Source of the DNA: Longispora sp047121295
GTDB taxonomy: Bacteria; Actinomycetota; Actinomycetes; Mycobacteriales; Micromonosporaceae
DNA length: 64,000 nucleotides
Assembly: GCF_047121295.1 (NCBI RefSeq)
Contig: NZ_CP139447.1
Coordinates: 682,001-746,000 of the forward strand
Direction: 5' to 3'
Made by a program: the position numbers and the translations under genes. Positions 1 to 8,030 of the stretch are shown here, piece by piece (within the stretch, counting starts at the first letter, position 1; each line of letters begins with the position of its first letter). Under the pieces are notes generated by a model. That model did not search any database. It saw nothing but the letters and a program-made list of their open reading frames with translations, and was not told the DNA's origin.

Positions 1-145
1 CGACGGGGTGCTCGCCGTGGCCGCCGGGCAGGCCGTGGTCACGAAGGGCGGGGAGAAGGTCCGGTACACGGCGCCCGAGGGCGCGGAGTACATCGCGATC
101 TGCCTACCGGCGTTCAGCCCGGACACGGCACACCGGGACGAGTAG
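1..145 (+). CDS. cupin-domain protein, C-terminal end (partial)
   Basis: Only the last 47 codons are in the window; the frame enters at base 2 and stops with TAG at 143-145. The visible tail contains VVTKGGEKVRYTAPEGAEY and then a hydrophobic strand, the glycine turn and final strands usual at the end of a small cupin barrel. Metal ligands and substrate cannot be judged because the N-terminal part is missing. The next gene starts 5 bases downstream on the same strand, so the two are probably co-transcribed. The cupin call rests on the end of the fold only. Confidence 0.6.
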   Translation, partial: DGVLAVAAGQAVVTKGGEKVRYTAPEGAEYIAICLPAFSPDTAHRDE

Positions 146-150
146 CCCCC

Positions 151-738
151 GTGGACCCGACCGCCCTTCGGTCCGCATCCATCGAGGAACTGCGACGGCT
201 CAGGGCGCCGACCCCGGGCCGCCGGCTCCCGCTCAGCTTCCGGCCCGGGGCGCTGATCGGCGTGCGCCCGGTCGCGGAGCTGGAGGCCCGGGTCGCCGTC
301 CTGCACGTCGCGTACGCCCGGACGCTGGGCATGCCCACCGAGCGGGCCATGGACTGGCTGCTCGACGCGCACATCCTCCGATTCGTGCACCCGGCGGAGT
401 GGCGGTTCATCGTGCACGGCGACGGGGACAGCCGGGAGCACGCGGCCGGGATCGAGTCCGCCACCGCGCTGTGCTGGGTGCTCGGCCTGCGCGACGACCT
501 CGACCCGCTGACCCGCGCGGACGGCCGGGGGCTGCCGGACCTGCGCGGCGGGGAACGCTACGCCGACTGGCGGTCGCGGACCCTGACCGCCGTCCGGGAG
601 CCGGAGGAGGCCGCCGCGCTGCTGGACCTCTACGTCTGCCTGGACTGGTCCTGCCACGAGGCCGCCACCCGGGGCCTGGATCCGGCGCTGGTCGGCAGCC
701 GGCTCGCGGCACTGGAGTGGGCGGTCACCTTCGACTAG
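151..738 (+). CDS. DUF4272 domain protein
   Basis: This encodes a soluble protein of 195 residues with a GTG start, 5 bases after the preceding stop. The pattern fits DUF4272: an N-terminal Arg/Leu-rich segment, a LPLSFRP stretch, ESATALCWVLGL near residue 110, LYVCLDWSCHEA near residue 165 and a final RLAALEWAV helix. No catalytic motif or membrane segment is visible and the family has no established function. The TAG stop lies inside the CTAG that flanks a MITE-like element, so that element inserted exactly at the end of the gene without changing the protein. Confidence 0.75.
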   Translation: MDPTALRSASIEELRRLRAPTPGRRLPLSFRPGALIGVRPVAELEARVAVLHVAYARTLGMPTERAMDWLLDAHILRFVHPAEWRFIVHGDGDSREHAAGIESATALCWVLGLRDDLDPLTRADGRGLPDLRGGERYADWRSRTLTAVREPEEAAALLDLYVCLDWSCHEAATRGLDPALVGSRLAALEWAVTFD

Positions 739-903
739 GGCCTGTTTGGGAAGCCGCCGGTCGGCATCGCCGGGCCCAGACGCCGACCGGCGGCGTTGCC
801 GGTCGGCCCGGATACAACACCGGTATCCGGACCAACCGCCGCCTTGCCGGACCGACGCCTGGACTCCGGCGCTGCTCGACCGGACTTCCCAAACAGGCCC
901 TAG
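735..903. mobile_element. MITE-like element with perfect terminal inverted repeats
   Basis: Perfect 15-bp inverted repeats GGCCTGTTTGGGAAG (739-753) and its complement (885-899) bound a 161-bp unit with CTAG on each side (735-738 and 900-903). The inside is palindromic too: a 13-bp stem at 753-765/782-794 and an 8-bp stem with CCGGATAC/GTATCCGG. It has no credible coding capacity. Paired CTAG flanks fit the YTAR-type target duplication of IS5-group elements, so a non-autonomous element moved by such a transposase is likely. No transposase for it is in the window. Confidence 0.7.
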
Positions 904-949
904 TACCGGATGATGCGGTTGATCTTGTGGCCGGTCGCATACTGATCAC

Positions 950-2083
950 GTGACGTCCTCGCCGCGCAGCCTGGCGCTGCCCACCGACCGGGCCTCCACG
1001 CTCGAACTCTTCTTCGACCTGGTGTTCGTCTTCACGATCACCCAGCTGACGTCGAAGCTGGTCGGCGAGCTGTCCCCGCTGGGCTTCGGTCGGATCGTCC
1101 TGCTGCTCGGCATCACGTGGTGGATGTACAGCGGCTATGTCTGGGTGACCAACTCCGTCCGCACGGTCGACACCCCGCGCCGGTTCCTACTGCTCACCGG
1201 CATGACCGGCTTCCTCGTGATGGCCCTGGCGATCCCGGAGGCGTACGGCCGCAGCGGGCTGGTGTTCGGCCTGGCCTACTTCGTGATCAACGCCATCCAC
1301 ACCGGACTGTTCATGGTCGGCGCGCCGGGATCCTGGCGCTACATCCGCTGGCTCGCCCCGCTGAACCTGACCTCGGCCACCATGGTCCTGGTCGGCGGCG
1401 CGCTGCACCTGCCGTGGCTGTGGGTCGCGGCGTTCGGGATGCAGGCCGTGACCCCGTACCTGCACAACGTCGGCGACTACCATGTCCAGGCCGGGCACTT
1501 CGTGGAACGGCACGGGCTGGTGCTGATCATCGCGCTGGGCGAGTCGGTGGTCGCGATCGGCGTGGGCGCCGTCGGCCTGGAGCTCACCCCGCAGGTCATC
1601 GGCGCGGCCGCCCTCGGGCTGACCCTGACCTACCACCTGTGGTGGTGCTACTTCGCCCGCGACGACGAGCACGCGGCCGAGGCCCTGGCCGAGATCGAGG
1701 ACCTCGGGCGCCGGTCGCGCACCGCGCTGAACGCGTTCGGGTACGCCTACGTGCCGATGCTGCTGGGCGTCATCGCGATGGCCGCCGGGGTGAAGAAGGC
1801 GATGGGGCACGCGATCGAGCACTTCGACTTCAGGCCCGCGCTCGTCCTCGCCGGGGGCGTCGCGCTGTACCTGATCGGCGAGTCGCTGTTCCGGTGGGTG
1901 CTGCGGATCGGCACGGTGCGCTGGCGGCTGCTCGGCGCCGCCGTCGCGGTGGCCACGATCCCGCTCGGCGTCCGGCTCAACCCGCTGGTCCAGCTCGTGG
2001 CGCTGATCGCCGTGTTCGTGGCCGTCTTCGTCACCGAGGAGGTGCTGCGTACACGGCACACCGAACAGCGATGGAGACTCTGA
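950..2083 (+). CDS. low temperature requirement A (LtrA) family membrane protein
   Basis: This is a 377-residue integral membrane protein. The N-terminus carries the LtrA signature: ELFFDLVFVFTITQL at about residues 18-32, then WWMYSGYVWVTN and a long series of hydrophobic helices, about ten in total. HGLVLIIALGESVVAIG near residue 185 is also typical. LtrA proteins are widespread in actinobacteria but their molecular role is not established; the name comes from a Listeria cold-growth mutant. The GTG start has CATACT six bases upstream, a possible leaderless promoter. The last 53 bases overlap the convergent methyltransferase gene. Confidence 0.88.
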   Translation: MTSSPRSLALPTDRASTLELFFDLVFVFTITQLTSKLVGELSPLGFGRIVLLLGITWWMYSGYVWVTNSVRTVDTPRRFLLLTGMTGFLVMALAIPEAYGRSGLVFGLAYFVINAIHTGLFMVGAPGSWRYIRWLAPLNLTSATMVLVGGALHLPWLWVAAFGMQAVTPYLHNVGDYHVQAGHFVERHGLVLIIALGESVVAIGVGAVGLELTPQVIGAAALGLTLTYHLWWCYFARDDEHAAEALAEIEDLGRRSRTALNAFGYAYVPMLLGVIAMAAGVKKAMGHAIEHFDFRPALVLAGGVALYLIGESLFRWVLRIGTVRWRLLGAAVAVATIPLGVRLNPLVQLVALIAVFVAVFVTEEVLRTRHTEQRWRL

Positions 2084-2861
2084 CCGGCTCCGGCAGCCCC
2101 GACACCCCCGCCGCGTCCGTGTGGTGCGCGCTCGGACCCATCCCGACCAGGTCGGCGACCGCCGCGTGGTCCAGCTCCATCGTCCGGCGGAGCTCGGCAG
2201 AACCCACGAGCTCAAAACCCTCATCCGTTACGGAGGAGACGCGCTCGGCCTTCGACGGATCGATGGACAGCATGCCCAACGGCTCCCGGATCTCGCCCAG
2301 GTGCTCCGGCAACGGCGTCACCACGGCCAGCAGCCCGCCCGGCCGCAGCACCCGACGGAACTCGGCGGCGTTGCGCGGCGCGAACACGTCCAGCAGAAGG
2401 TCCACGCCGCCGTCGGCGAGCGGGAGCATCCCCCAGCAGTCGGCCACCGCCGCCGTGGCCCGCTCGTGTGCCCGGGCGGCCCTGCGGGCCGCGTACCGCG
2501 ACAGGTCCAGGGCCAGGCCCTCCGCCCCGGGTGACCGGTCGAGGACCCGGGCCAGGTAGTAGCCGGTGCCGGCGCCCACCTCGACGATGACGCCGCCCGG
2601 GGCGGCCGGCAGCAGGTCGGCGACCGGCTCGTAGTGCCCGGCCCCGAGGAAGGCCACCCGGCGCGCGACCATCTCGGCGGTGTCCCCGGTGCCGGGGTCG
2701 CGGCCGACGAGCAGGTTGACGTACCCCTGCTTCGCCCGGTCGAAGGAGTGCCCGTTCTCGCACGTCAAGGCCCCGGCCCGCTCCGCGACCCGGGTACCCC
2801 TCAGAAAAGCTTCCCCACAAACGGGACACCGCATCGCGCCGATCGCCATGCGCCCCATCAT
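2031..2861 (-). CDS. 23S rRNA (guanine-N1)-methyltransferase, RlmA/TlrB type
   Basis: This SAM-dependent methyltransferase has 276 residues. The N-terminus has a zinc-ribbon pattern, CPVC at about residues 12-15 and CENGH near 34-38, followed by FDRAKQGYVNLL, the signature of the RlmA family that methylates G745 or G748 in 23S rRNA hairpin 35. The SAM-binding loop VEVGAGTGYY follows near residue 93. RlmAII/TlrB enzymes can add tylosin resistance; which of the two bases is modified cannot be told here. Several in-frame ATGs lie in the first ten codons; ATG 2861 directly follows GAGG, and later starts are possible. Confidence 0.87.
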   Translation of the reverse strand: MMGRMAIGAMRCPVCGEAFLRGTRVAERAGALTCENGHSFDRAKQGYVNLLVGRDPGTGDTAEMVARRVAFLGAGHYEPVADLLPAAPGGVIVEVGAGTGYYLARVLDRSPGAEGLALDLSRYAARRAARAHERATAAVADCWGMLPLADGGVDLLLDVFAPRNAAEFRRVLRPGGLLAVVTPLPEHLGEIREPLGMLSIDPSKAERVSSVTDEGFELVGSAELRRTMELDHAAVADLVGMGPSAHHTDAAGVSGLPEPVRVSIAVRCAVYAAPPR

Positions 2862-2993
2862 CCTCGCGCCGGCCGCCGTCCCTTCGCCCAGGAGGCCCGA
2901 CTCACGGATTTAACATTCGGGAAATGGCCGGGCAACGGTGCCAGGGAAGCCTCTACCTGGTAGCCGACCCCCGGATGGACAGGACTTCACGAC

Positions 2994-4007
2994 ATGGTGT
3001 TCAAGGCCGAGTACATCTGGATCGACGGCACCGCGCCGACCGCCAAGCTCCGGTCGAAGACCCGGGTGCTCGCCGACGGCGCGGACCTCCCGACCTGGGG
3101 CTTCGACGGCTCCAGCACCAACCAGGCCCTCGGTTCGGCGTCGGACTGCGTGCTCAAGCCCGTGTTCACCTGTCCGGACCCGATCCGGGGCGGCGCCAAC
3201 GTCCTCGTGCTGTGCGAGGTGCTCGACACCGAGATGGCCCCGCACCCGACGAACACCCGCGCGCTGCTCACCCCGGTCGCCGACCAGTTCGCCGAGCAGG
3301 AGCCGATCTTCGGGATCGAGCAGGAGTACACGTTCTTCGCCGACAACCGGCCGCTGGGCTTCCCGGCCGGCGGCTTCCCCGCCCCGCAGGGCGGCTACTA
3401 CTGCGGCGTCGGCGCCGACGAGATCTTCGGCCGGGCCATCGTCGAGAAGCACCTCGACCACTGCATCGCGGCCGGACTGGCGGTCTGCGGCATCAACGCC
3501 GAGGTCATGCCCGGCCAGTGGGAGTTCCAGATCGGGCCGGTCGACGCGGTCACGGCGTCCGACCACCTGTGGATCGCCCGCTGGCTGCTCTACCGCACCG
3601 CCGAGGACTTCGGCGTCGCCGCGACGCTGGACCCCAAGCCGGTCCGGGGCGACTGGAACGGCGCCGGGGCGCACACGAACTTCTCGACCAGGGCGATGCG
3701 CGAGGGGTACGCCCCGATCATCACCGCCTGCGAGGCGCTCGGCGACAACGTCCTCGACCACGTGCACAACTACGGCTTCGGCATCGAGGGCCGGCTCACC
3801 GGCCAGCACGAGACCGCCCCGTGGAACGTGTTCAGCTACGGGGTGTCCGACCGGGGCGCGTCGATCCGGATCCCGTGGCAGGTCGAGGTGGAGCAGAAGG
3901 GCTACATCGAGGACCGGCGGCCGAACGCGAACTGTGACCCGTACGTCGTCACCCGGCTCATCGTGAACACGTGCTGCTCTGCGCTGGAGAAGGCCGGCCA
4001 GGTCTGA
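2994..4007 (+). CDS. glnII: glutamine synthetase, type II
   Basis: The product condenses glutamate and ammonia to glutamine using ATP. At 337 residues it matches the short eukaryotic-type GSII found in Streptomyces, Frankia and rhizobia, not the 470-residue GSI. Markers are TWGFDGSSTNQA (about 35-46), FGIEQEYTFF (about 107-116), WEFQIGP (about 182), GDWNGAGAHTNFST (about 220-233) and a RGASIRIP loop. Actinomycetes normally also have glnA elsewhere; GSII is usually induced by nitrogen limitation in relatives. A hairpin terminator follows 41 bases after the stop. Confidence 0.96.
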   Translation: MVFKAEYIWIDGTAPTAKLRSKTRVLADGADLPTWGFDGSSTNQALGSASDCVLKPVFTCPDPIRGGANVLVLCEVLDTEMAPHPTNTRALLTPVADQFAEQEPIFGIEQEYTFFADNRPLGFPAGGFPAPQGGYYCGVGADEIFGRAIVEKHLDHCIAAGLAVCGINAEVMPGQWEFQIGPVDAVTASDHLWIARWLLYRTAEDFGVAATLDPKPVRGDWNGAGAHTNFSTRAMREGYAPIITACEALGDNVLDHVHNYGFGIEGRLTGQHETAPWNVFSYGVSDRGASIRIPWQVEVEQKGYIEDRRPNANCDPYVVTRLIVNTCCSALEKAGQV

Positions 4008-4047
4008 CCGTCACCGGCACGCGTTTCGATCACTGACGATGTGACCC

Positions 4048-4085
4048 GGTGGGGTCCGGCCGACGCTGTCGGGGCGGGCCCCACC
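4048..4085 (+). terminator. hairpin terminator after glnII
   Basis: The arms GGTGGGGTCC (4048-4057) and GGGCCCCACC (4076-4085) pair over ten positions with one G-U, with a further CCGA/TCGG stem inside. There is no U-tract, as is common in actinomycetes. It sits between glnII and the separately promoted add gene. Confidence 0.65.
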
Positions 4086-4155
4086 GTACCCGTCTGATGA
4101 TCTTGATCTTGGGTGAGTTGTCTCGCTATCGGCCGTGCCGACCGGGACGGGCTAC

Positions 4156-4161
4156 TAAAGT
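4156..4161 (+). promoter_or_regulatory. -10 box TAAAGT, leaderless promoter of add
   Basis: TAAAGT ends six bases before the ATG at 4168, which places transcription start at the start codon. No Shine-Dalgarno sequence is present. Confidence 0.6.
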
Positions 4162-4167
4162 CTGACC

Positions 4168-5235
4168 ATGGCACCGACGTATGAGGACATCCGCTCCGCT
4201 CCCAAGGCACTGCTCCACGACCACCTCGATGGCGGCCTGCGTCCCGCGACGATCATCGAGCTGGCCGGAGCCATCGGGCACCAGCTCCCCGCGACCGATC
4301 CCGCCGAGCTCGGCCGCTGGTTCGTCGACGCGGCGAACTCCGGCTCGCTGGTGCGCTATCTGGAGACCTTCGACCACACCGTGGCCGTCATGCAGACCGC
4401 CGACTCGTTGCGCCGGGTCGCCCGCGAGTGCGCGGAGGACCTGGCCGACGACGGCGTCGTGTACGCCGAGGTCCGCTACGCCCCCGAACAGCATGTCTCG
4501 CAGGGCCTGTCCCTGAACGAGGTCGTGGAGGCCGTGCTCGAGGGCTTCCGCGAGGGCACGGCCAACGCGGCGGCCCGAGGTAGGCAGATCCGGGTCGGCA
4601 CCCTGCTCACGGCCATGCGGCACGCCGCCCGGTCGATGGAGATCGCCGAGCTGACGGTCAACTACCGCGACCAGGGCGTCGTCGGGTTCGACATCGCCGG
4701 GGCCGAGGCCGGGTTCCCGCCCACCCGGCACCTGGACGCGTTCGAGTACCTCCAGCGGGAGAACTCGCACTTCACCATCCACGCCGGCGAGGCCTTCGGG
4801 CTGCCGAGCATCTGGGAGGCCATCCAGTGGTGCGGGGCCGACCGGCTCGGGCACGGGGTGCGGATCGTGGACGACATCGCCGACGGCAAGCTGGGCCGGC
4901 TCGCCTCCTACGTGCGGGACAAGCGCATTCCGCTGGAGCTGTGCCCGTCGTCGAACCTGCAGACCGGCATCGCCGACACGATCGAGCAGCACCCGATCGG
5001 GATGCTGCACGACCTGCGGTTCCGGGTCACGGTCAACACCGACAACCGGCTGATGAGCGGTACGAGCATGTCGCGCGAGATGAGCCTGCTGGTGGACGCG
5101 TTCGGCTACGGCTGGGCCGATCTCCAGTGGTTCACGGTGAACGCGATGAAGAGCTCGTTCATCCCGTTCGACGAGCGGCTGGTGCTGATCAACGAGGTCA
5201 TCAAGCCGGCGTACGCGAAGCTGATCTCCGGCTGA
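4168..5235 (+). CDS. add: adenosine deaminase
   Basis: This cytosolic zinc amidohydrolase (355 residues) deaminates adenosine and deoxyadenosine to inosine and deoxyinosine in purine salvage. The zinc-binding HDHLDGG motif is at about residues 17-23. HAGEAFG near 208 supplies the third histidine and the catalytic Glu, GHGVRI near 229 a further active-site His, and VNTDNRLMSG near 290 the metal-binding Asp. Length and motifs are complete. The ATG is supported by a -10 box six bases upstream. deoC, upp and a phosphosugar mutase lie further along the window, consistent with nucleoside use. Confidence 0.95.
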   Translation: MAPTYEDIRSAPKALLHDHLDGGLRPATIIELAGAIGHQLPATDPAELGRWFVDAANSGSLVRYLETFDHTVAVMQTADSLRRVARECAEDLADDGVVYAEVRYAPEQHVSQGLSLNEVVEAVLEGFREGTANAAARGRQIRVGTLLTAMRHAARSMEIAELTVNYRDQGVVGFDIAGAEAGFPPTRHLDAFEYLQRENSHFTIHAGEAFGLPSIWEAIQWCGADRLGHGVRIVDDIADGKLGRLASYVRDKRIPLELCPSSNLQTGIADTIEQHPIGMLHDLRFRVTVNTDNRLMSGTSMSREMSLLVDAFGYGWADLQWFTVNAMKSSFIPFDERLVLINEVIKPAYAKLISG

Positions 5236-5296
5236 CCGGGGCGGGCGGGCTCGGCTGGCCGGTGGTCGGGTCGGTGTGCCCGGCCGGCCGGTGGTC

Positions 5297-5334
5297 GCTT
5301 TCGGGGCGGCGCCTGGCGGCGCCACCCCGAAAGC
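5297..5334. terminator. bidirectional hairpin between add and pepN
   Basis: A 17-bp stem (5297-5313 with 5318-5334, one mismatch) closes on a TGGC loop between the convergent genes add and pepN. Its right arm contributes the first unit of the 14-bp tandem repeat next to it. Confidence 0.65.
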
Positions 5335-5394
5335 CTCGCCCCGAAAGCCTCGCCCCGAAAGCCTCGCCCCGAAAGCCTCACCCCGAGAGCCGTA
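5325..5394. repeat. 14-bp tandem repeat
   Basis: Four near-identical copies of CCCCGAAAGCCTCG run head to tail (5325-5338, 5339-5352, 5353-5366, 5367-5380), followed by one degenerate copy. The array ends four bases before the pepN stop codon. Each unit can pair with the left arm of the adjacent hairpin, giving several alternative stem-loops. Confidence 0.85.
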
Positions 5395-5397
5395 ACC

Positions 5398-7941
5398 TCA
5401 GGCCGCGTCCCGCGCCCGGGCCCGCAGCGCCCGGACCACGTCGTCACGGCCCTCGATCAGGATCCGCCGCAGCGCCGGCGCCGGGTCGTGCTCGGTGAGG
5501 AACGCGTCCGTCTTGTCGATCGTCGACTGCTCGATCCACAGCCTCGGGTACAGCCCGTTGACCAGGGTCCGGGAGATCTCCGCGGCCCGGTCGGCCCACA
5601 CCTCGGGCAGCACCGCGAAGTACCGGTCGACGTAGTCGCTCAGCAGCTCGCGCTGGCCCGCCTGCATGAACCCGCCGCCGTTCGGGCCCCGGGTGCCGAC
5701 GACGGCCTCCTGGGTGCCGTTCGGCAGGTCCGACCGGTCGATCACCGAGGCCCAGGCCTCGGCCTTGGCCACCGGGTCGGGCAGGGCCGCCAGCGCGCCG
5801 GCCGCGTTCTGCAGCCCGGTCGTCGTGCCGTCGGTGACCAGCTCGGCCTCGATCTCGGCCCGGCCGACCCGGCCCCTGCTGGCCAGCGTGGACAGCAGCG
5901 CCCAGCGCAGGTCGGTGTCGATCGCGAGGCCGGGGACGGTCGCCGAGCCGTCGAGCAGCGCGGCCACGTGGTCGAGGTCCGCGTCGCGCTCGGCGACCCG
6001 GGCGAACAGCCGGGCCCAGGCGAGCTGGTGGTCGCTGCCGGGCTGGGCGGCGTTCATGTGCTCGTACGCCGCGTCGGCGACGATGCCGGCCGGGGCGTCG
6101 GTGGTCACGTACCTCTCCAGGGAGGTGACCAGGGACCGGAGCAGCTGCTCGACCACGCCGATGTCGGTCTCCCGGCCGATGCCGCCGAGCACGAGCCGGA
6201 TGTAGTCGCGGGCGGCCAGCTCGCCGCTGCGCACCATGTCCCACGTCGCGGTCCAGCACAGGGCGCGCGGCAGGGACTCGGTGAACTCGCCGATCCCGGT
6301 GATCAGGGTGTCCAGCGAGCGCTCGTCGAACCGGATCTTCGCGTACGTCAGGTCGTCGTCGTTGAGCAGCACCAGGTCGGGCCGCGGCTGGCCGACCAGG
6401 GCCGGGACCTCGGTGACCGGGCCGGTGACGTCCAGCTCGATCCGGTGGGTGCGGCTGAGGCCGAGCGGGCCGCGCTCGTACAGGCCGATGGCGATCCGGT
6501 GCGACCGCAGCGTCGGGTACTCCTCGGCCGCCTCCTGCTCGACGACGAAGCTCTCGAAGAGCCCGTCGGCGGACACCGTGAACCGGGGCCGCAGCGTGTT
6601 CGGGCCGGAGGTCTGCAGCCACTGGGCCGACCAGGTGGACAGGTCCCGGCCGGACGTCTTCTCCAGCGCGTCCAGCAGGTCGGTCAGCGTGGTGTTGCCC
6701 CAGGCGTGCCGGGCGAAGTAGTGCCGGATGCCGGCGAAGAACTGGTCGCTGCCCACCCAGGCGGCGAGCTGCTTGAGAACGGCGGCGCCCTTCGCGTACG
6801 TGATGCCGTCGAAGTTGGTCAGCAGGTCCATCAGGTCGCGGATGTCGGCGACGATCGGGTGCGTCGACGGGAGCTGGTCCTGGACGAGGGCCCAGGACTT
6901 GTCGTCGTTGGCGAACGTCGTCCACGCGCCGGGCCACCTGGTGACCTCGGTCAGCGCCCGCACCGAGACGTAGGTGGCGAAGGACTCCTTCAGCCACAGG
7001 TCGTCCCACCAGCGCATCGTCACCAGGTCGCCGAACCACATGTGCGCGAGCTCGTGCAGGACGGTCTCCGCGCGCTGCTGGCGGCGGGTGTCGGTGACCT
7101 TGGAACGGAACACGTAGTTCTCGTTCAGGGTCACGCAGCCGACGTTCTCCATCGCCCCGATGTTGTACTCGGGCACGAAGATCTGGTCGTACTTCTCGAA
7201 CGGGTAGGGCTGGTCGAACATCCGGGTGAAGTAGTCGAAGCCCTGCTTGGTGACCTCGATGACCTCGTCGGCGTCGAGGTGCGCACCCATCGAGGCCCGG
7301 CACGCGACCGCGAGGGGGACGACCTGGCCGGAGGCGAGGGTGTGGCTGTCGCGCACCACGTGGTACTTCCCGGCCACCACGGCCGTGATGTACGTCGAGA
7401 TGCGGGGCGTCGGCGCGAACTTCCACACGCCGTCGACCGGCTCCGGGGTGGGGGAGTTGGAGAACACCTCCCAGTCGGCCGGCGCGGTGACCGTGAACGT
7501 GAACGCGCCCTTGAGGTCCGGCTGCTCGAAGGTGGTGAACACCCGGCGGGCGTCGGGGACCTCGAAGTGGGTGTAGACGTAGGCGTTGCCGTCGACCGGG
7601 TCGACCGTGCGGTGCAGGCCCTGGCCGGTGTTCGAGTACGCGCAGTCGGCGACGACCCGCAGCTCGTTCTCCGCCGCCAGGTCGGGGAGCAGGACGCGGC
7701 TGTCGACGAAGTGGGTGGCGACGTCCAGGGTCCGGCCGTTCAGGATGATCTCGTGCACCCGGGGCGCCTGGAGGTCCGCGAAGGTCGACGCGCCGGGCTC
7801 GCGGGCGGAGAACCGGATCACCGTGGTGGAGGTGAAGATGTCCGGGCCCTGGGTCAGGTCGAGCCGCACGTCGTACGTGTCGACGCGGAGCAGGTCGCCC
7901 CGAATGCCCGCCTCGTCGCGGGAGAGGTTGAGTCCTGGCAT
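5398..7941 (-). CDS. pepN: aminopeptidase N (M1 zinc metallopeptidase)
   Basis: This cytosolic peptidase removes N-terminal residues from peptides. It has 847 residues, the normal length for actinobacterial PepN. GAMENVG at about residue 261 binds the substrate amino end. HELAH near 296 with the Glu of LKESFATY near 318 forms the HEXXH-x18-E zinc site, and the remaining ~400 residues fit the ERAP1-like C-terminal domain. A TTG two codons earlier is in frame, but ATG 7941 is chosen because TACCGT lies exactly seven bases upstream, the leaderless arrangement seen at many genes here. Confidence 0.95.
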   Translation of the reverse strand: MPGLNLSRDEAGIRGDLLRVDTYDVRLDLTQGPDIFTSTTVIRFSAREPGASTFADLQAPRVHEIILNGRTLDVATHFVDSRVLLPDLAAENELRVVADCAYSNTGQGLHRTVDPVDGNAYVYTHFEVPDARRVFTTFEQPDLKGAFTFTVTAPADWEVFSNSPTPEPVDGVWKFAPTPRISTYITAVVAGKYHVVRDSHTLASGQVVPLAVACRASMGAHLDADEVIEVTKQGFDYFTRMFDQPYPFEKYDQIFVPEYNIGAMENVGCVTLNENYVFRSKVTDTRRQQRAETVLHELAHMWFGDLVTMRWWDDLWLKESFATYVSVRALTEVTRWPGAWTTFANDDKSWALVQDQLPSTHPIVADIRDLMDLLTNFDGITYAKGAAVLKQLAAWVGSDQFFAGIRHYFARHAWGNTTLTDLLDALEKTSGRDLSTWSAQWLQTSGPNTLRPRFTVSADGLFESFVVEQEAAEEYPTLRSHRIAIGLYERGPLGLSRTHRIELDVTGPVTEVPALVGQPRPDLVLLNDDDLTYAKIRFDERSLDTLITGIGEFTESLPRALCWTATWDMVRSGELAARDYIRLVLGGIGRETDIGVVEQLLRSLVTSLERYVTTDAPAGIVADAAYEHMNAAQPGSDHQLAWARLFARVAERDADLDHVAALLDGSATVPGLAIDTDLRWALLSTLASRGRVGRAEIEAELVTDGTTTGLQNAAGALAALPDPVAKAEAWASVIDRSDLPNGTQEAVVGTRGPNGGGFMQAGQRELLSDYVDRYFAVLPEVWADRAAEISRTLVNGLYPRLWIEQSTIDKTDAFLTEHDPAPALRRILIEGRDDVVRALRARARDAA

Positions 7942-7948
7942 GAACAAG

Positions 7949-7954
7949 ACGGTA
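7949..7954 (-). promoter_or_regulatory. -10 box TACCGT, leaderless promoter of pepN
   Basis: On the minus strand TACCGT ends seven bases before ATG 7941. There is no ribosome-binding site, and this decides the start. Confidence 0.55.
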
Positions 7955-7988
7955 GCCGCTGCTTCATATCAGCGGGATACCGGTTATC

Positions 7989-8020
7989 GTTCGGTCTAGT
8001 AGAAGGATTGTTCGGTTTAG
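7989..8020 (+). promoter_or_regulatory. paired direct repeat GTTCGGTYTAG upstream of the dehydrogenase
   Basis: GTTCGGTCTAG (7989-7999) and GTTCGGTTTAG (8010-8020) are direct repeats 21 bp apart, two helical turns, ending just before the ribosome-binding site. This fits a dimeric regulator bound to one face of the DNA; no regulator is identified. Confidence 0.4.
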
Positions 8021-8030
8021 AGGAGTGATT

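Noticed and set aside
735..903. Inverted repeat read as a simple terminator of the DUF4272 gene
   Set aside because: The arms are 131 bp apart, flanked by CTAG on both sides, with independent internal hairpins; a mobile element fits better, though it may also stop transcription.
1117..2559. Long plus-strand frames inside ltrA and rlmA (and similar long frames inside pepN, cvnA, pgm and accA)
   Set aside because: These are Arg/Gly/Pro-rich shadows caused by high GC3; the opposite or shifted frame holds recognisable proteins.
5325..5394. Tandem repeats considered as a CRISPR array
   Set aside because: The units are contiguous with no spacers and only 14 bp; the same holds for the 15-bp and 34-bp arrays.
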